Positions 8,099 through 17,093 of a stretch of 58,389 nt of DNA are shown here, piece by piece. The notes beneath the pieces were generated by a model that was not told the DNA's origin, ran no database searches, and saw nothing but the letters and a program-made list of their open reading frames with translations. The position numbers and the translations under genes were made by a program. The stretch is from Vicinamibacteria bacterium. Its GTDB lineage: Bacteria; Acidobacteriota; Vicinamibacteria; Fen-336. The stretch covers positions 1 to 58,389 of the forward strand of contig JAFGSN010000183.1 of the NCBI GenBank assembly GCA_016934575.1, given 5' to 3'. The first letter of the stretch is position 1. Each line of letters begins with the position of its first letter.

Positions 8099-9964
8099 TC
8101 ACCGAGGGGCAAGCCACCAGCGCGGCGATGGAATGATGACGTTGATGGGATCCCACCATGCCTGGAGCATGACGACGCCCAATAGAATCTGGATGAACAT
8201 CGTACCGAGAAGCGTGAGCCGGATCCAACGAATACGTCCCCTCTGTTGCCAGTGGCCCAGACCGAATCCCGCGGCGAGAGCTACAGCGCTCGCGAGAAAA
8301 TACTCGGAGCGGAACGCGATAGCGGACGTGAGCGCCGAAATGCTTAACAAAGAACCGGCCGCGAACCAGGCGATGAGCATTCGGCGCGGGACGGGAGGGA
8401 TCGCGCCGCTTCGAAAGGCAGCGTAGACGGCGGGCAAGAGCAGGCCGTATTTCACAATAAGGTTCTGCAGCAGCTTGCCGAGATATATCCAGCGCACGAA
8501 GAATACGCTCTCGATCCGATTCGAAGCGTCCCTCTTCAGCATCGAGAGCCCGCGCACGCCGGAATCCCAGGCCTCCCAGTAATAGAGAAATAACGCACCC
8601 ACGAGCCCGACCGTCATGGCAAAAAAGATCGTGGCCGAGCGCCGATGATCGCTCGAGTCTCGCTGTCGCCGCTCGAGAAAGATCCAGACGACGGCCAGCA
8701 CGCTCAGTCCGGCGGCCGAGCCGACGTGTCCCAGGTAGGCGAGAATCCACGTCCCCGCGATGACGATGGGATGCCACCGCGCGAGCACGGCCAAGATCGC
8801 AACCAGTACCGCCCACATGCCCATCGCGTTAGCCAGGATTCCTTTCGCGACAACCAGCATTCCTTCGGGCATGACGCATGCCGCGGCCGCGACCCATCCG
8901 GCCGCGCGCGCGGAGCCGCCGGCGGCCCGGCACATGAGCAGCAGCAAAAACGGCGCGGACGCCTCGATGATCGCCGTGGCGCCGCGTGTCAGCGCGACGT
9001 CTTCGTTATGTCGCGCGAGCGGACCGAGGATGGCGTATGCGAGCGGCGGGTATGGAAGCCAGACAGGCGCAGGCGTCTCTTCGGAGATGCTGGCAACGTT
9101 CCGGACAAGCGCGCCTTGGCGGAACGTGTCGAGACGGTGACTGTGTAACGTGGCGTCGATTGACGGGTATGCCGGATGCAGGGCGGCGAGCACTCGAAGG
9201 ACGACCGAGGCGGCGCAGAGCACGGCGGCCTGCTCGGATTTCGTCACCATATCGAGCAGGCGTTTGAGCGCGACGAACACGACGCCGCCGGTAACGAGCG
9301 CGGAAAGACTGGCAACGACGTACGGTTTGGCGAGGACGATCGCTAGCGACAAGGCGATGCCAAGGGCAGGCGTGCTCCAGCGGCGCCCGCGAGAAGCGAG
9401 TCCAATCGTCGCGATGGGCAATGCGAGCAATATGGCGTAGCACAAAAGGCGGCGCGAGGGCGGCATGGCCCCTTGCGTTTGGGTGACAGAGATGGAGAGC
9501 AGTCGATAACTCGGCCTCTGTCCGTCCTGACCGACGCCGAATGGTTCGGGCGTCATGCGCAGACGAAGGATGCCTCGTGCATCGGCCCGAGCACGAATCG
9601 TGAGAAAACCCGCGCGGCCTCCCACCGCATGGGATGAGACGGGGACGCCGTTGATCTCGACGACCAGAATAACGGCGCGCTGAATCGCGGTTGCGGCGCG
9701 CACATTGATTGTGATTGGAGCGTTCGGGCCGAACCCGTCGATTCTCGCTTCCGAACGTGCATCGCCGACCCGGAATCCCGGCGGTTCCCCGGGATGCATC
9801 TGACGCGGATCGAAAGGTCTGTATTCGCGCAACAGAAGCATGTCCCAGACGCCGTCGACGCCGACCCGCGCCCGGCTCGTCGTTGAATCGGCCAAGACCA
9901 CGGCGACCCAGGAGACGACCGTCAGGACAAAAACGCCTTTGAGAAAGCGAGAGCGCATGAGCAC
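8099..9964 (-). CDS. Large polytopic membrane protein with periplasmic N-terminal domain
   Basis: The 621-residue protein has one N-terminal membrane segment (residues 8-25), an extracytoplasmic beta-rich domain of about 130 residues (30-165), then ten or so hydrophobic segments to the C-terminus. This suggests a GT-C-like transferase or a glycan-export membrane protein, but I find no decisive motif. It is divergent from the GT2 gene at 10064 and close to it, which supports a glycan role. The start is GTG at 9964 or ATG at 9958; both keep the signal-anchor. About 250 bases separate it from the methyltransferase downstream, with no visible gene. Confidence 0.5.
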   Translation of the reverse strand: MLMRSRFLKGVFVLTVVSWVAVVLADSTTSRARVGVDGVWDMLLLREYRPFDPRQMHPGEPPGFRVGDARSEARIDGFGPNAPITINVRAATAIQRAVILVVEINGVPVSSHAVGGRAGFLTIRARADARGILRLRMTPEPFGVGQDGQRPSYRLLSISVTQTQGAMPPSRRLLCYAILLALPIATIGLASRGRRWSTPALGIALSLAIVLAKPYVVASLSALVTGGVVFVALKRLLDMVTKSEQAAVLCAASVVLRVLAALHPAYPSIDATLHSHRLDTFRQGALVRNVASISEETPAPVWLPYPPLAYAILGPLARHNEDVALTRGATAIIEASAPFLLLLMCRAAGGSARAAGWVAAAACVMPEGMLVVAKGILANAMGMWAVLVAILAVLARWHPIVIAGTWILAYLGHVGSAAGLSVLAVVWIFLERRQRDSSDHRRSATIFFAMTVGLVGALFLYYWEAWDSGVRGLSMLKRDASNRIESVFFVRWIYLGKLLQNLIVKYGLLLPAVYAAFRSGAIPPVPRRMLIAWFAAGSLLSISALTSAIAFRSEYFLASAVALAAGFGLGHWQQRGRIRWIRLTLLGTMFIQILLGVVMLQAWWDPINVIIPSPRWWLAPR

Positions 9965-10045
9965 GACATGATACCCCGACGGTTGCCCGAGAGGCGCGGA
10001 GCTTCACGTGCGCATGACGCGGCCTCGCTCGTGCGTTTCCTCGAC

Positions 10046-10054
10046 TGATATAAT
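10046..10054 (+). promoter_or_regulatory. Extended -10 promoter of the GT2 gene
   Basis: TGATATAAT is a perfect extended -10 (TGnTATAAT). It ends nine bases before the ATG at 10064, so transcription should start about three bases upstream of the start codon, giving a leaderless mRNA. There is no Shine-Dalgarno sequence. Confidence 0.6.
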
Positions 10055-10063
10055 TCACGCGGC

Positions 10064-10840
10064 ATGTTCAAGAATCGACGTGTCGTCGTCGTGATGCCGG
10101 CATATAACGCGGCGTGCACTCTGAGGCGCACGTACGACGAGGTCATGGCCCAGGGAATCGTGGATCTGGTGATCGTGGTTGACGACGCCAGCCACGACGA
10201 GACGACGGCCATCGCGCGCATGCTGCCCGACACCACGGTCTTCACGCATCCCGAGAACAGGGGATATGGCGCCAATCAGAAGACCTGCTATCGGCTGGCG
10301 CTGGAGAACGGCGGAGACATCATCATCATGGTCCATCCCGACTACCAGTACACTCCCAAGCTCATTCCCGCGATGGCCTCGATGATCGGCAGCGGCCTCT
10401 ATCACTGCGTCCTGGCATCGCGCATTCTCGGTGGGCACGCGGTGCGCGACGGCATGCCCGTCTGGAAGTACGCCGCCAACCGGGGACTGACTCTCATTGA
10501 GAACATCCTCATCGGCGCCAAGCTTTCCGAATACCACACCGGATATCGCGCGTTCTCGCGGACGCTCCTCGAACGCCTGCCGCTTTCGCGCAATTCCGAC
10601 GACTTCGTGTTCGACAATCAGATGCTGGCCCAGATCCTCTGGTTGGGACAGACGATCGCCGAGGTGAGCTGCCCGACGAAATATTTCGCCGAGGCCTCTT
10701 CGATCAACTTTCGCCGGAGCGTCAAGTACGGCCTCGGCTGCCTGCGCACGTCGCTGTCGTTCCGACTGGCTCGCATGGGATTGTCGCGTCCAGATCTGTT
10801 CGCGGGCCTGCCGCACGCGACTCGCTCGTCTTCGTATTAG
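10064..10840 (+). CDS. Family 2 glycosyltransferase, dolichyl/polyprenyl-phosphate sugar synthase-like
   Basis: The 258-residue protein has the GT2 fold markers: VVVVMPAYNA at residues 7-16, the nucleotide-binding VVDDASHDET, NRGYGANQKT and the metal-binding aspartate in MVHPDYQY (the DxD equivalent). The acceptor region YHTGYRAFSRTLLERLP is typical of the DPM/DPG branch. There are no C-terminal membrane helices, so it is a soluble or peripheral enzyme. It likely makes a polyprenyl-phosphate sugar used by GT-C membrane enzymes like those at 5190, 8099 and elsewhere in the window. Confidence 0.85.
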   Translation: MFKNRRVVVVMPAYNAACTLRRTYDEVMAQGIVDLVIVVDDASHDETTAIARMLPDTTVFTHPENRGYGANQKTCYRLALENGGDIIIMVHPDYQYTPKLIPAMASMIGSGLYHCVLASRILGGHAVRDGMPVWKYAANRGLTLIENILIGAKLSEYHTGYRAFSRTLLERLPLSRNSDDFVFDNQMLAQILWLGQTIAEVSCPTKYFAEASSINFRRSVKYGLGCLRTSLSFRLARMGLSRPDLFAGLPHATRSSSY

Positions 10841-11073
10841 CGGAGGTGGCCCGTTTTGGCCTGGAGGAAGGCGCGGATTCGCTTGAACTCGACGGCATCG
10901 CCGCGCTCGAGCGCGGCGATCGCTTCACGCGCCCGAAGCGCCAGCGCGGGCTGATTAAGATCGCTCAGAGCCTGCTCGACCCGTCGCAGCTTCTCGGCGA
11001 TTGACGCGATCGATCCGATCTCGGCGGCGGCCAGCGTTGCGAGGACGAAATCGATCCTTGACGGTTCGGGCAT
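10837..11073 (-). CDS. Small hypothetical protein, 78 residues
   Basis: A helical, Ala/Glu/Arg-rich protein starting MPEPSRIDF. No family recognised. Its stop codon overlaps the stop of the converging GT2 gene by four bases. It fills the only gap between GT2 and the dihydrouridine synthase, has an ATG start and has a plausible amphipathic pattern (IASIAEKLRRVEQAL). No clear ribosome binding site is visible, so it could be spurious. Confidence 0.45.
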   Translation of the reverse strand: MPEPSRIDFVLATLAAAEIGSIASIAEKLRRVEQALSDLNQPALALRAREAIAALERGDAVEFKRIRAFLQAKTGHLR

Positions 11074-11160
11074 GGCGGCGACACTAGCGCGCGGCGTCGA
11101 TGTCTGTCAAGCCTCTCGCCTCTCGGGTTGGAAACAGCTAGACTGCCGTTCCGGTTCACG

Positions 11161-12336
11161 ATGGACGCGCGCTACCTGAACCCGGTCAACCGCGACGTGC
11201 CGCTTGCGCGGAACGGAGAGTTCGTCCCGCTCGCCGTCCGCGAGATCCGCGCCTGGCCGCCGGTCGTTCTGGCGCCGATGGCCGGCGTGACGAATCCTCC
11301 GTTCCGTCTTCTCTGCCGGAGCTTCGGCGCCGGATTGTACGTCAGCGAGATGATCACGGCCCGCGCGCTCGTCGAAGGCAATCGCAAGACACAGCTTATG
11401 GCGAGCTTCGATCCCGCCGAGCCGGTGCGCAGCCTCCAGCTCTACGGCGTCGATCCGCGCCACGTCGGCGAGGCGACGCGGATCCTCGTCGGAGAGGGAC
11501 GGATCGATCACCTCGATCTGAACTTCGGCTGCCCCGCGCCCAAGGTGACGCGGCGCGGAGGCGGCGCGGCGTTGCCCGCCAAACCGCGCTTGCTACGGGA
11601 CATTATTCGAGCCGCGGTGGGAAGCGCCGGCGCCGTGCCCGTGACGATCAAGATCCGCATCGGGATCGACGATGCACGCGTCACGTTTCTCGAAGCTGGC
11701 CGCATCGCGCAAGAAGAAGGCTGCGCGGCGGTCGGACTGCATGCGCGCACGGCGGCGCAGCATTACTCCGGCCATGCGCGATGGGAGGCGATCGCTCGTC
11801 TCAAACAAGCGTTGCCGCGCATTCCGGTCCTTGGGAACGGCGACGTCTGGGAAGCTCAGGACGCGTTGCGCATGATGCGCGACACGGGATGCGACGGCGT
11901 CATCGTCGGGCGCGGCTGCCTCGGCCGGCCATGGCTTTTTCGCGATCTGGCCGACGTCTTCGAGGGGCGCGCGCCGGCCGACCCCCCGGCGCTCGGAGAA
12001 GTCGTCCGTATCATGCTCGATCACGCGCGACGCCTGGTGAGCTGGTCGGAAGAGGCGGGAGGCATGCGCTCTTTTCGCAAGCACGCTTCCTGGTACACGA
12101 AAGGGTTTCCGGGATCGGCCGTTCTGCGCGACCGTCTCATGCGCGTCGTGTCGCTGGCCGATCTCGAGAATACATTAGCGACGGTCGACCGCGACCTGCC
12201 ATTCCCGCCCGAGGCGATGCGCCTGCGTCGCGGTAAGAGCGGCGGCGTCCAGAAGGTCGTCTTACCAGCCGGTTTCCTGGACGATCTCGATGCCGGCGCG
12301 CCGGACGTCGCCGGCGGGCGCGCGGCGAAAGGCTGA
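11161..12336 (+). CDS. dusB: tRNA-dihydrouridine synthase
   Basis: The protein is 391 residues from the ATG at 11161; a TTG at 11128 is a less likely alternative. It is an FMN TIM-barrel enzyme that reduces uridine in the tRNA D-loop. The family signature is clear: PPVVLAPMAGVTNPPFR, VSEMITAR, LDLNFGCPAPKVTRRGGGAAL (with the catalytic Cys), VTIKIRIG, VGLHARTAAQ and GCDGVIVGRGCLGRPW. It is the DusB/NifR3 type. Eight bases after its stop the DinG-like helicase begins, so the two may be cotranscribed. Confidence 0.92.
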   Translation: MDARYLNPVNRDVPLARNGEFVPLAVREIRAWPPVVLAPMAGVTNPPFRLLCRSFGAGLYVSEMITARALVEGNRKTQLMASFDPAEPVRSLQLYGVDPRHVGEATRILVGEGRIDHLDLNFGCPAPKVTRRGGGAALPAKPRLLRDIIRAAVGSAGAVPVTIKIRIGIDDARVTFLEAGRIAQEEGCAAVGLHARTAAQHYSGHARWEAIARLKQALPRIPVLGNGDVWEAQDALRMMRDTGCDGVIVGRGCLGRPWLFRDLADVFEGRAPADPPALGEVVRIMLDHARRLVSWSEEAGGMRSFRKHASWYTKGFPGSAVLRDRLMRVVSLADLENTLATVDRDLPFPPEAMRLRRGKSGGVQKVVLPAGFLDDLDAGAPDVAGGRAAKG

Positions 12337-12343
12337 CGCTTTG

Positions 12344-14284
12344 GTGAAAACGCGACTGCCGACAAAACGCATGCACGGCTCGCTTGGCGCGTGCGTGTCG
12401 TTTTTCGGCGCCGGCGGGCTTTTATCCCGGGCGCTGGAGGGCTACGAGGTTCGTCCCGCGCAGGAACGCCTGGCCGAGGCCGTGGAACGTACGCTGCATG
12501 ATGGCGGTCTCCTGCTTGCGGAAGCCGGCACGGGCACGGGCAAGACGCTCGCCTATCTGTATCCCGCCACGCATCTCGATCGTCGTGTCGTGGTCTCCAC
12601 CGGCACCAAGAACCTGCAGGAGCAGCTCGTGGACAAGGACATCCCGCTTCTCGCGCGCGCCCTCGGCCGCCGATTGCGCGTGGCGGTGATGAAGGGACGC
12701 GCGAACTACCTCTGTCGCGCGCGTCTCGGATCCTTTCTGCGGGCGGGCGCTTTTACGAGACGCGAGGAAATCCCGCTGTTTCGTAAAGTCGAGAGCTGGG
12801 CCAAACGCACGCGCACCGGGGATCGCGCCGAGATCCGCGATCTGCCCGACCGAGTCGAGTTCTGGCGCGAGATCTCGGCCGCATCGGAGAGTTGCCTCGG
12901 CGGCGCTTGTCCGCATCTCGACGAATGCTTCGTGACGCGCATGCGTCTGAACGCGACGGCGGCGGATATCGTCGTCGTCAACCACCATCTGCTCTGCGCC
13001 GATCTCGCCGTCATGGATGAAAGTCGGGGCCAGGTCATCCCGCGGTATGACGCCGTCATCCTGGACGAGGCGCACGCGCTCGAGGACGTGGCCTCGCAAT
13101 ACTTCGGCACGCATGTCTCCGCCCGTCGTGTCGAGGATTTGTGTCACGACGTGGAACGTGAGCTGGGAGCGACGCGGCGCGTCGATGCGTCGGTCGTGGC
13201 CGCGGCGCGCGCGGCGCGCAAGCATGCCGTGCGCTTCTTCGCCCTCATCGAGGGCGACGGAGGCCGCAGGCTCGTTCCGGCATGGCAAACGAAGATCGCC
13301 GCGGAAGCCTCGAATGCGCTCATTACGAGCTTGAACGTTCTGTCGACCGCCTTGCGGGACATCGAAAAGCATTCCGATGCGTTCGGCGCGCTTTCGAAGC
13401 GCGCCCAGGCTCTCGCCGCGGAGACGCGATTCGTTGTCGACGCCGAAAACGACGATTTCGTCTACTTTGTCGAGGCGCGCGGGCGCGGCGTCTTTGTCCG
13501 CGCCCAGCCCATCGATGTTTCGTCGCTCCTGAGTGATTTGCTTTTCAAGCGCGTCCGCGCGGCGGTGCTCACCTCGGCCACGCTCGCCGAGGAGGGCAGC
13601 TTCGCTTACCTCAAAACACGTCTCGGCGTCGAGCCCACCGATGAGTTGGTGCTCGACTCTTCCTTTGATTACGCGCGCCAGGCCACGCTCTATGTTCCGC
13701 GCGGCATGCCCGACCCCCAGTCGCCGCGCTTCGTCGATCGCGTCGCCGAGGAAACGGCGCGGCTCCTCGACCTGAGCCGCGGCCGCGCTTTCGTGCTCTT
13801 CACCTCCCACGCCAACATGAATGCGGTGGCCGAGCGATTGGCGGACGCGATTTCCTATCCGATGCTCGTGCAGGGCGAGGCGCCCAAGGCGGCGCTGCTC
13901 GAGATCTTTCGCGCGACGCCCGGCGCGGTTCTGCTGGGGACGGCGTCGTTTTGGCAGGGAGTCGACGTCGTCGGCGAAAGCCTGTCTTGCGTGATCATCG
14001 ACAAGCTGCCCTTTGCCTCGCCCAGCGATCCTGTCGTCGCGGCGCGCATCGACTGGCTCAAGAAGCGCGGCGGCGATCCCTTCGCCCAGTACCAGGTGCC
14101 GGTGGCGATCCTGGCGCTCAAGCAAGGCCTCGGGCGACTCATCCGCTCGACCGCGGATCGCGGCATTCTGGCGGTTCTCGACAGCCGTCTCGTCACACGT
14201 CAGTACGGCCGGCGTTTTCTGGCGAGCCTGCCTCCGGCGCGTCTTGTGCACGACCTCGAAGCGATCGCTCCGCTCGACGCCTGA
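12344..14284 (+). CDS. dinG: DinG/YoaA-family iron-sulfur ATP-dependent DNA helicase
   Basis: From the GTG at 12344 the protein is 646 residues (ATG at 12371 is the alternative). It is an XPD-like superfamily 2 helicase, 5'-3', acting on replication or repair structures. Visible motifs are Walker A EAGTGTGKT, four cysteines placed to bind a 4Fe-4S cluster (Cys124, Cys184, Cys189, Cys195), the DEAH box in VILDEAHALEDVA, LTSATL, SFWQGVDVVGE and the arginine-finger motif QGLGRLIR. It lies just after dusB on the same strand. No exonuclease domain is fused, which separates it from Gram-positive DinG. A decayed PIN gene follows. Confidence 0.92.
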   Translation: MKTRLPTKRMHGSLGACVSFFGAGGLLSRALEGYEVRPAQERLAEAVERTLHDGGLLLAEAGTGTGKTLAYLYPATHLDRRVVVSTGTKNLQEQLVDKDIPLLARALGRRLRVAVMKGRANYLCRARLGSFLRAGAFTRREEIPLFRKVESWAKRTRTGDRAEIRDLPDRVEFWREISAASESCLGGACPHLDECFVTRMRLNATAADIVVVNHHLLCADLAVMDESRGQVIPRYDAVILDEAHALEDVASQYFGTHVSARRVEDLCHDVERELGATRRVDASVVAAARAARKHAVRFFALIEGDGGRRLVPAWQTKIAAEASNALITSLNVLSTALRDIEKHSDAFGALSKRAQALAAETRFVVDAENDDFVYFVEARGRGVFVRAQPIDVSSLLSDLLFKRVRAAVLTSATLAEEGSFAYLKTRLGVEPTDELVLDSSFDYARQATLYVPRGMPDPQSPRFVDRVAEETARLLDLSRGRAFVLFTSHANMNAVAERLADAISYPMLVQGEAPKAALLEIFRATPGAVLLGTASFWQGVDVVGESLSCVIIDKLPFASPSDPVVAARIDWLKKRGGDPFAQYQVPVAILALKQGLGRLIRSTADRGILAVLDSRLVTRQYGRRFLASLPPARLVHDLEAIAPLDA

Positions 14285-14287
14285 TTT

Positions 14288-14616
14288 TCCACGAAGGCGG
14301 AACCGCCTAACGCCAAGACGTTTGTGCGCAGGATCTGGCTGGTTTCGGTGAGCGGTCTACGCGCCGGCAGCTTGGCCGTGAAAAAGTGTACGAGATCCTG
14401 GCGGCCGTCGAGATCGTGGAGGTGACGCGACCGGTCCTCAACCGCGCGGCGCAGCCTTTCGGTGCGACGCTGGGGACGTTGGACTCCATTCATCTCGTCA
14501 CGGCGTTGCTATGGACGGAGTCCAGAGAGACAGCGCTGACTTTCGCGACTCACGACGAGGCGCCGGGCCGCGCCGCGCGCTCATGCGGTCTCGGCGTTGT
14601 AGGGATCAGGACTTGA
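14288..14616 (+). pseudogene. Remnant of a PIN-domain (VapC-like) toxin
   Basis: The reading frame from 14311 gives the C-terminal half of a PIN domain: REKVYEILAAVEIVEVT, then LGTLDSIHLVTALL with the conserved Asp-x-x-His pair, then LTFATHDEAPGRAARSCGLGVVG. The frame just upstream (14288-14350) encodes KAEPPNAKTFVRRIWLVSV, which looks like the preceding PIN segment, so a frameshift around 14340-14355 splits the gene. The N-terminal strand with the first catalytic aspartate is absent, and no antitoxin gene is present. The only possible start for the intact piece is a GTG at 14386. I infer a dead toxin-antitoxin relic. Confidence 0.6.
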
Positions 14617-14659
14617 TCACGCGGGACGAAGGGACGCCGCGCGCCAGGCTCCGAAAGCT

Positions 14660-15724
14660 TCAGTCCACGCCCAGCATGCGGTCGATCGCTCGTCTGGCTT
14701 TGACGCGAATCGCTTCGGGCACGTCGACTTCGTGAACCTCGTCCTCGAGAGAGCGCAGGATCTTGTCGAGCGTGATGCGGCGCATGTGCTGGCAGAAGAA
14801 GCCGCACGTACGAACGAACTCGACTTGCGGGAACTCGCTGGCGAGATTGGCGGCCATCTCGCACTCGGTCGCCAGGTACACGCGTACGAGACCGGGGCGC
14901 CGCGTGATGTAGCGCGCCATGTCGGAAGTGCTGCCGCAGTAATCGGCTTCGGCCACGACTTCGGGCGGGCATTCCCAGTGAACGAGAACCGCCGCGTTCG
15001 ACGCGCCTTTCGGCATGTCGAACTGACGCCGGATGTCGCGGATGTGCTCCGCGGTGAACTTCTCGTGGACCTCGCAACGGCCAAAAAGGTCGTCATCCCT
15101 GCCGGGATAGACGACCTCGAGATCATAGCCGTCACGACGCAGTTCGTTTTGTATGTTGCGCGCCATGAGCGAGTCGGGAAAGAAGATGACGCGCCGGGCG
15201 CCCGACTCGCGCGCGGCGTGCTTGACGACCGCGATCGCGTTGGCCGAGGTGCAGCAGTAATCGGACTCGGCCTTGACGTCCGCGTAGCTGTTGATATACG
15301 TGACGACGGGCGAGCCCGGATAGCGTGCTCGATAGGCGCGGATGTCATCGGCGGTAAACGGGTCGGCCAGGCTGCAGCCGGCCTCGACGTCGGCTATGAG
15401 CACCTTCTTCTCCGGGCTCAGGATCTTGGCGGTCTCGGCCATGAAGCGCACGCCGTCAAAGAGAATGATCGGCTTTCTGGTCTCGGCGGCGCGGCGGGAA
15501 AGAGCCAGTGAATCGCCGCGTTCCTTTTCTCCGGAGATGCTGTAGACCAGCGGCGCCATGTAGTTGTGGCCCAGCACGAGCACGTTCTTGCGTTCGACCA
15601 GCTCGAGAATGCGCGTTATCTGCTCTTTGTGGGCGAGAAAATCCAGATGCTGGTCACCCTGGCCACGTAAGCGCTCTTCGATCGAATCCAGTTTGCTTTT
15701 GATGGAGATATCTTTATGGCTCAT
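14660..15724 (-). CDS. nadA: Quinolinate synthase
   Basis: The 354-residue protein makes quinolinate from iminoaspartate and dihydroxyacetone phosphate in NAD synthesis, with a 4Fe-4S cluster. Family landmarks are VLVLGHNYM, DGVRFMAETAKIL, the EAGCSLAD cysteine, YINSYADVKAESDYCCTSANA, FFPDSLMARN, ATECEM and CGFFCQHM. The three cluster cysteines are therefore all present. nadB and nadC are not in the window. The ATG has an upstream GAAGG. The predicted coenzyme role is firm. Confidence 0.93.
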   Translation of the reverse strand: MSHKDISIKSKLDSIEERLRGQGDQHLDFLAHKEQITRILELVERKNVLVLGHNYMAPLVYSISGEKERGDSLALSRRAAETRKPIILFDGVRFMAETAKILSPEKKVLIADVEAGCSLADPFTADDIRAYRARYPGSPVVTYINSYADVKAESDYCCTSANAIAVVKHAARESGARRVIFFPDSLMARNIQNELRRDGYDLEVVYPGRDDDLFGRCEVHEKFTAEHIRDIRRQFDMPKGASNAAVLVHWECPPEVVAEADYCGSTSDMARYITRRPGLVRVYLATECEMAANLASEFPQVEFVRTCGFFCQHMRRITLDKILRSLEDEVHEVDVPEAIRVKARRAIDRMLGVD

Positions 15725-15741
15725 GTGCTCGCCCTTCTAGA

Positions 15742-15770
15742 AGTGTATCGTCACGCCAGGAGTCCGTCCA
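15742..15770 (-). promoter_or_regulatory. Candidate promoter of nadA
   Basis: On the minus strand TGGACG (15770-15765) and TACACT (15747-15742) are 17 bases apart, 17 bases before the nadA ATG. Matches sigma-70 elements at four of six and five of six positions. Confidence 0.4.
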
Positions 15771-15880
15771 TGATCGTGTTCGGGGGAATCCCGGCTGGTT
15801 CCGCCCCCGCCTGCGGCGGATCGTTCAAGGGTGGAATAAGGCTCCAATGTGTATTCAATAACTTACGGGAGGATTCCAGG

Positions 15881-17086
15881 TCAAAGTGAGCCTTCGAGGA
15901 TCTCGGCCAGCTCTTCGTCCGTCAGCCGCACGGGATTGGCGCGCATGCTGCTGGCGGCCTTGGCCCGTTCGACGAGAGCGGGGATGTCGGCCGAAGAAAC
16001 GCCGAATGATGCGAGCCGCGGGACTCCAAGCTCACGTGTTAGGTCGCGCACCCAGGTCACGCCATCCTCGGGAGCGGCGTTGCTTCGACCCGTCAGTATG
16101 CAAGCGATCTCTCGATAGCGAGCGACGCCGCCTTCGCGAGACGCGCGCGTGCGCAGCGCCTGAATGTTGATCTCCATCACGGAGGGGAGCAGCGCGGCGC
16201 AGACGAGGCCATGTGGAGCGGCAAAGCGTCCGCCGATCGGCGCGGCAAAGCCATGCACGGCGCCGAGGCCGGCGTTGGCCAGGCCGAGACCGCCGAAAAG
16301 GCTGGCCAGGGCAAGATCGGCGCGCACCGCGGCGGCGAGATCGCATCCATGGGCTCGTCGCAAAGAACGTGCGGAGCGGGCGAGACCGTCGCGGCACAAC
16401 GCGTCGGTTGCCGGATTCGCGCGTTTGCACACAAAGGGCTCGATGAGCTGGGAGAGGGCGTCAAGCCCGCTCGCGGCGATGATGGACGGCGGCGAATCAC
16501 GCAGCAGGTCCGGATCGACGAGCGCCGCCGCGGGAAGCATGAACGGGCCGCGCAGGCTGGCCTTGACGCCATGCGCACGTGAGACGAGCACGGCGTTGCG
16601 CGTGACTTCCGTGCCCGTGCCGGCCGTGGTCGGGATCGCGATGAACGGCGTCGAAGGACGCTCGAGAGGACGACCGCGACCGACGATCTCGATGTAGTCG
16701 AGCGGATCGCCGCCGTTGCCGAGCAAGGCGGCGACCGACTTGCCCGTGTCGATGGCGCTTCCGCCGCCCATCGCAATCACGAGATCGCGGCTCGACTCGC
16801 GCGCGTGTCGCGTATGGTCGCGAACGTCGTCGATCGTCGGTTCGGAGACGGCGGCGCGGGTCGCGACGTCAAGGCCTGCGCGTCGCAACGCCTCGACCAG
16901 CCGCGCGGATCGCGCCGCCTCACGTCCCGTAACCAGGAGAACACGCCGCCCATGCGCGCGCGCGATCGCCGGCGCCTCGCCGACGACGCCCGCGCCGAAA
17001 AGGATGCGACCGGTCGTGGAAAACTCGAAACGCTCGCCGATCGCGGTCTCGGCGCTTCGCCTGCCCTCGCGGCGTGACCGAGTCAT
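15881..17086 (-). CDS. Iron-containing alcohol dehydrogenase family protein
   Basis: The 401-residue NAD(P)-dependent dehydrogenase has MGGGSAIDTGK (residues 106-116, cofactor loop), PTTAGTGTE (152-160) and the metal region. The usual four metal ligands would be Asp209, position 213, His278 and His292. Position 213 is Gln (DALSQLIEPF) rather than His. The pair His278/His292 is intact with the canonical 14-residue spacing. Gln here may mark a subfamily. The gene starts seven bases after the ABM monooxygenase stop, so the two are an operon. The substrate is unknown; the pairing suggests oxidation or reduction of a quinone-like or aromatic compound. Confidence 0.85.
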   Translation of the reverse strand: MTRSRREGRRSAETAIGERFEFSTTGRILFGAGVVGEAPAIARAHGRRVLLVTGREAARSARLVEALRRAGLDVATRAAVSEPTIDDVRDHTRHARESSRDLVIAMGGGSAIDTGKSVAALLGNGGDPLDYIEIVGRGRPLERPSTPFIAIPTTAGTGTEVTRNAVLVSRAHGVKASLRGPFMLPAAALVDPDLLRDSPPSIIAASGLDALSQLIEPFVCKRANPATDALCRDGLARSARSLRRAHGCDLAAAVRADLALASLFGGLGLANAGLGAVHGFAAPIGGRFAAPHGLVCAALLPSVMEINIQALRTRASREGGVARYREIACILTGRSNAAPEDGVTWVRDLTRELGVPRLASFGVSSADIPALVERAKAASSMRANPVRLTDEELAEILEGSL

Positions 17087-17093
17087 CCGGGGC

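Noticed and set aside
7905-8816. Long frame antisense to the membrane protein at 8099-9964
   Set aside because: Arg-rich shadow with no family motif, sharing most of its length with a clear membrane protein gene.
15807-15819. CCGCC-TGC-GGCGG hairpin downstream of the iron-ADH gene
   Set aside because: There is no T-run on either strand, so it is not a convincing terminator.
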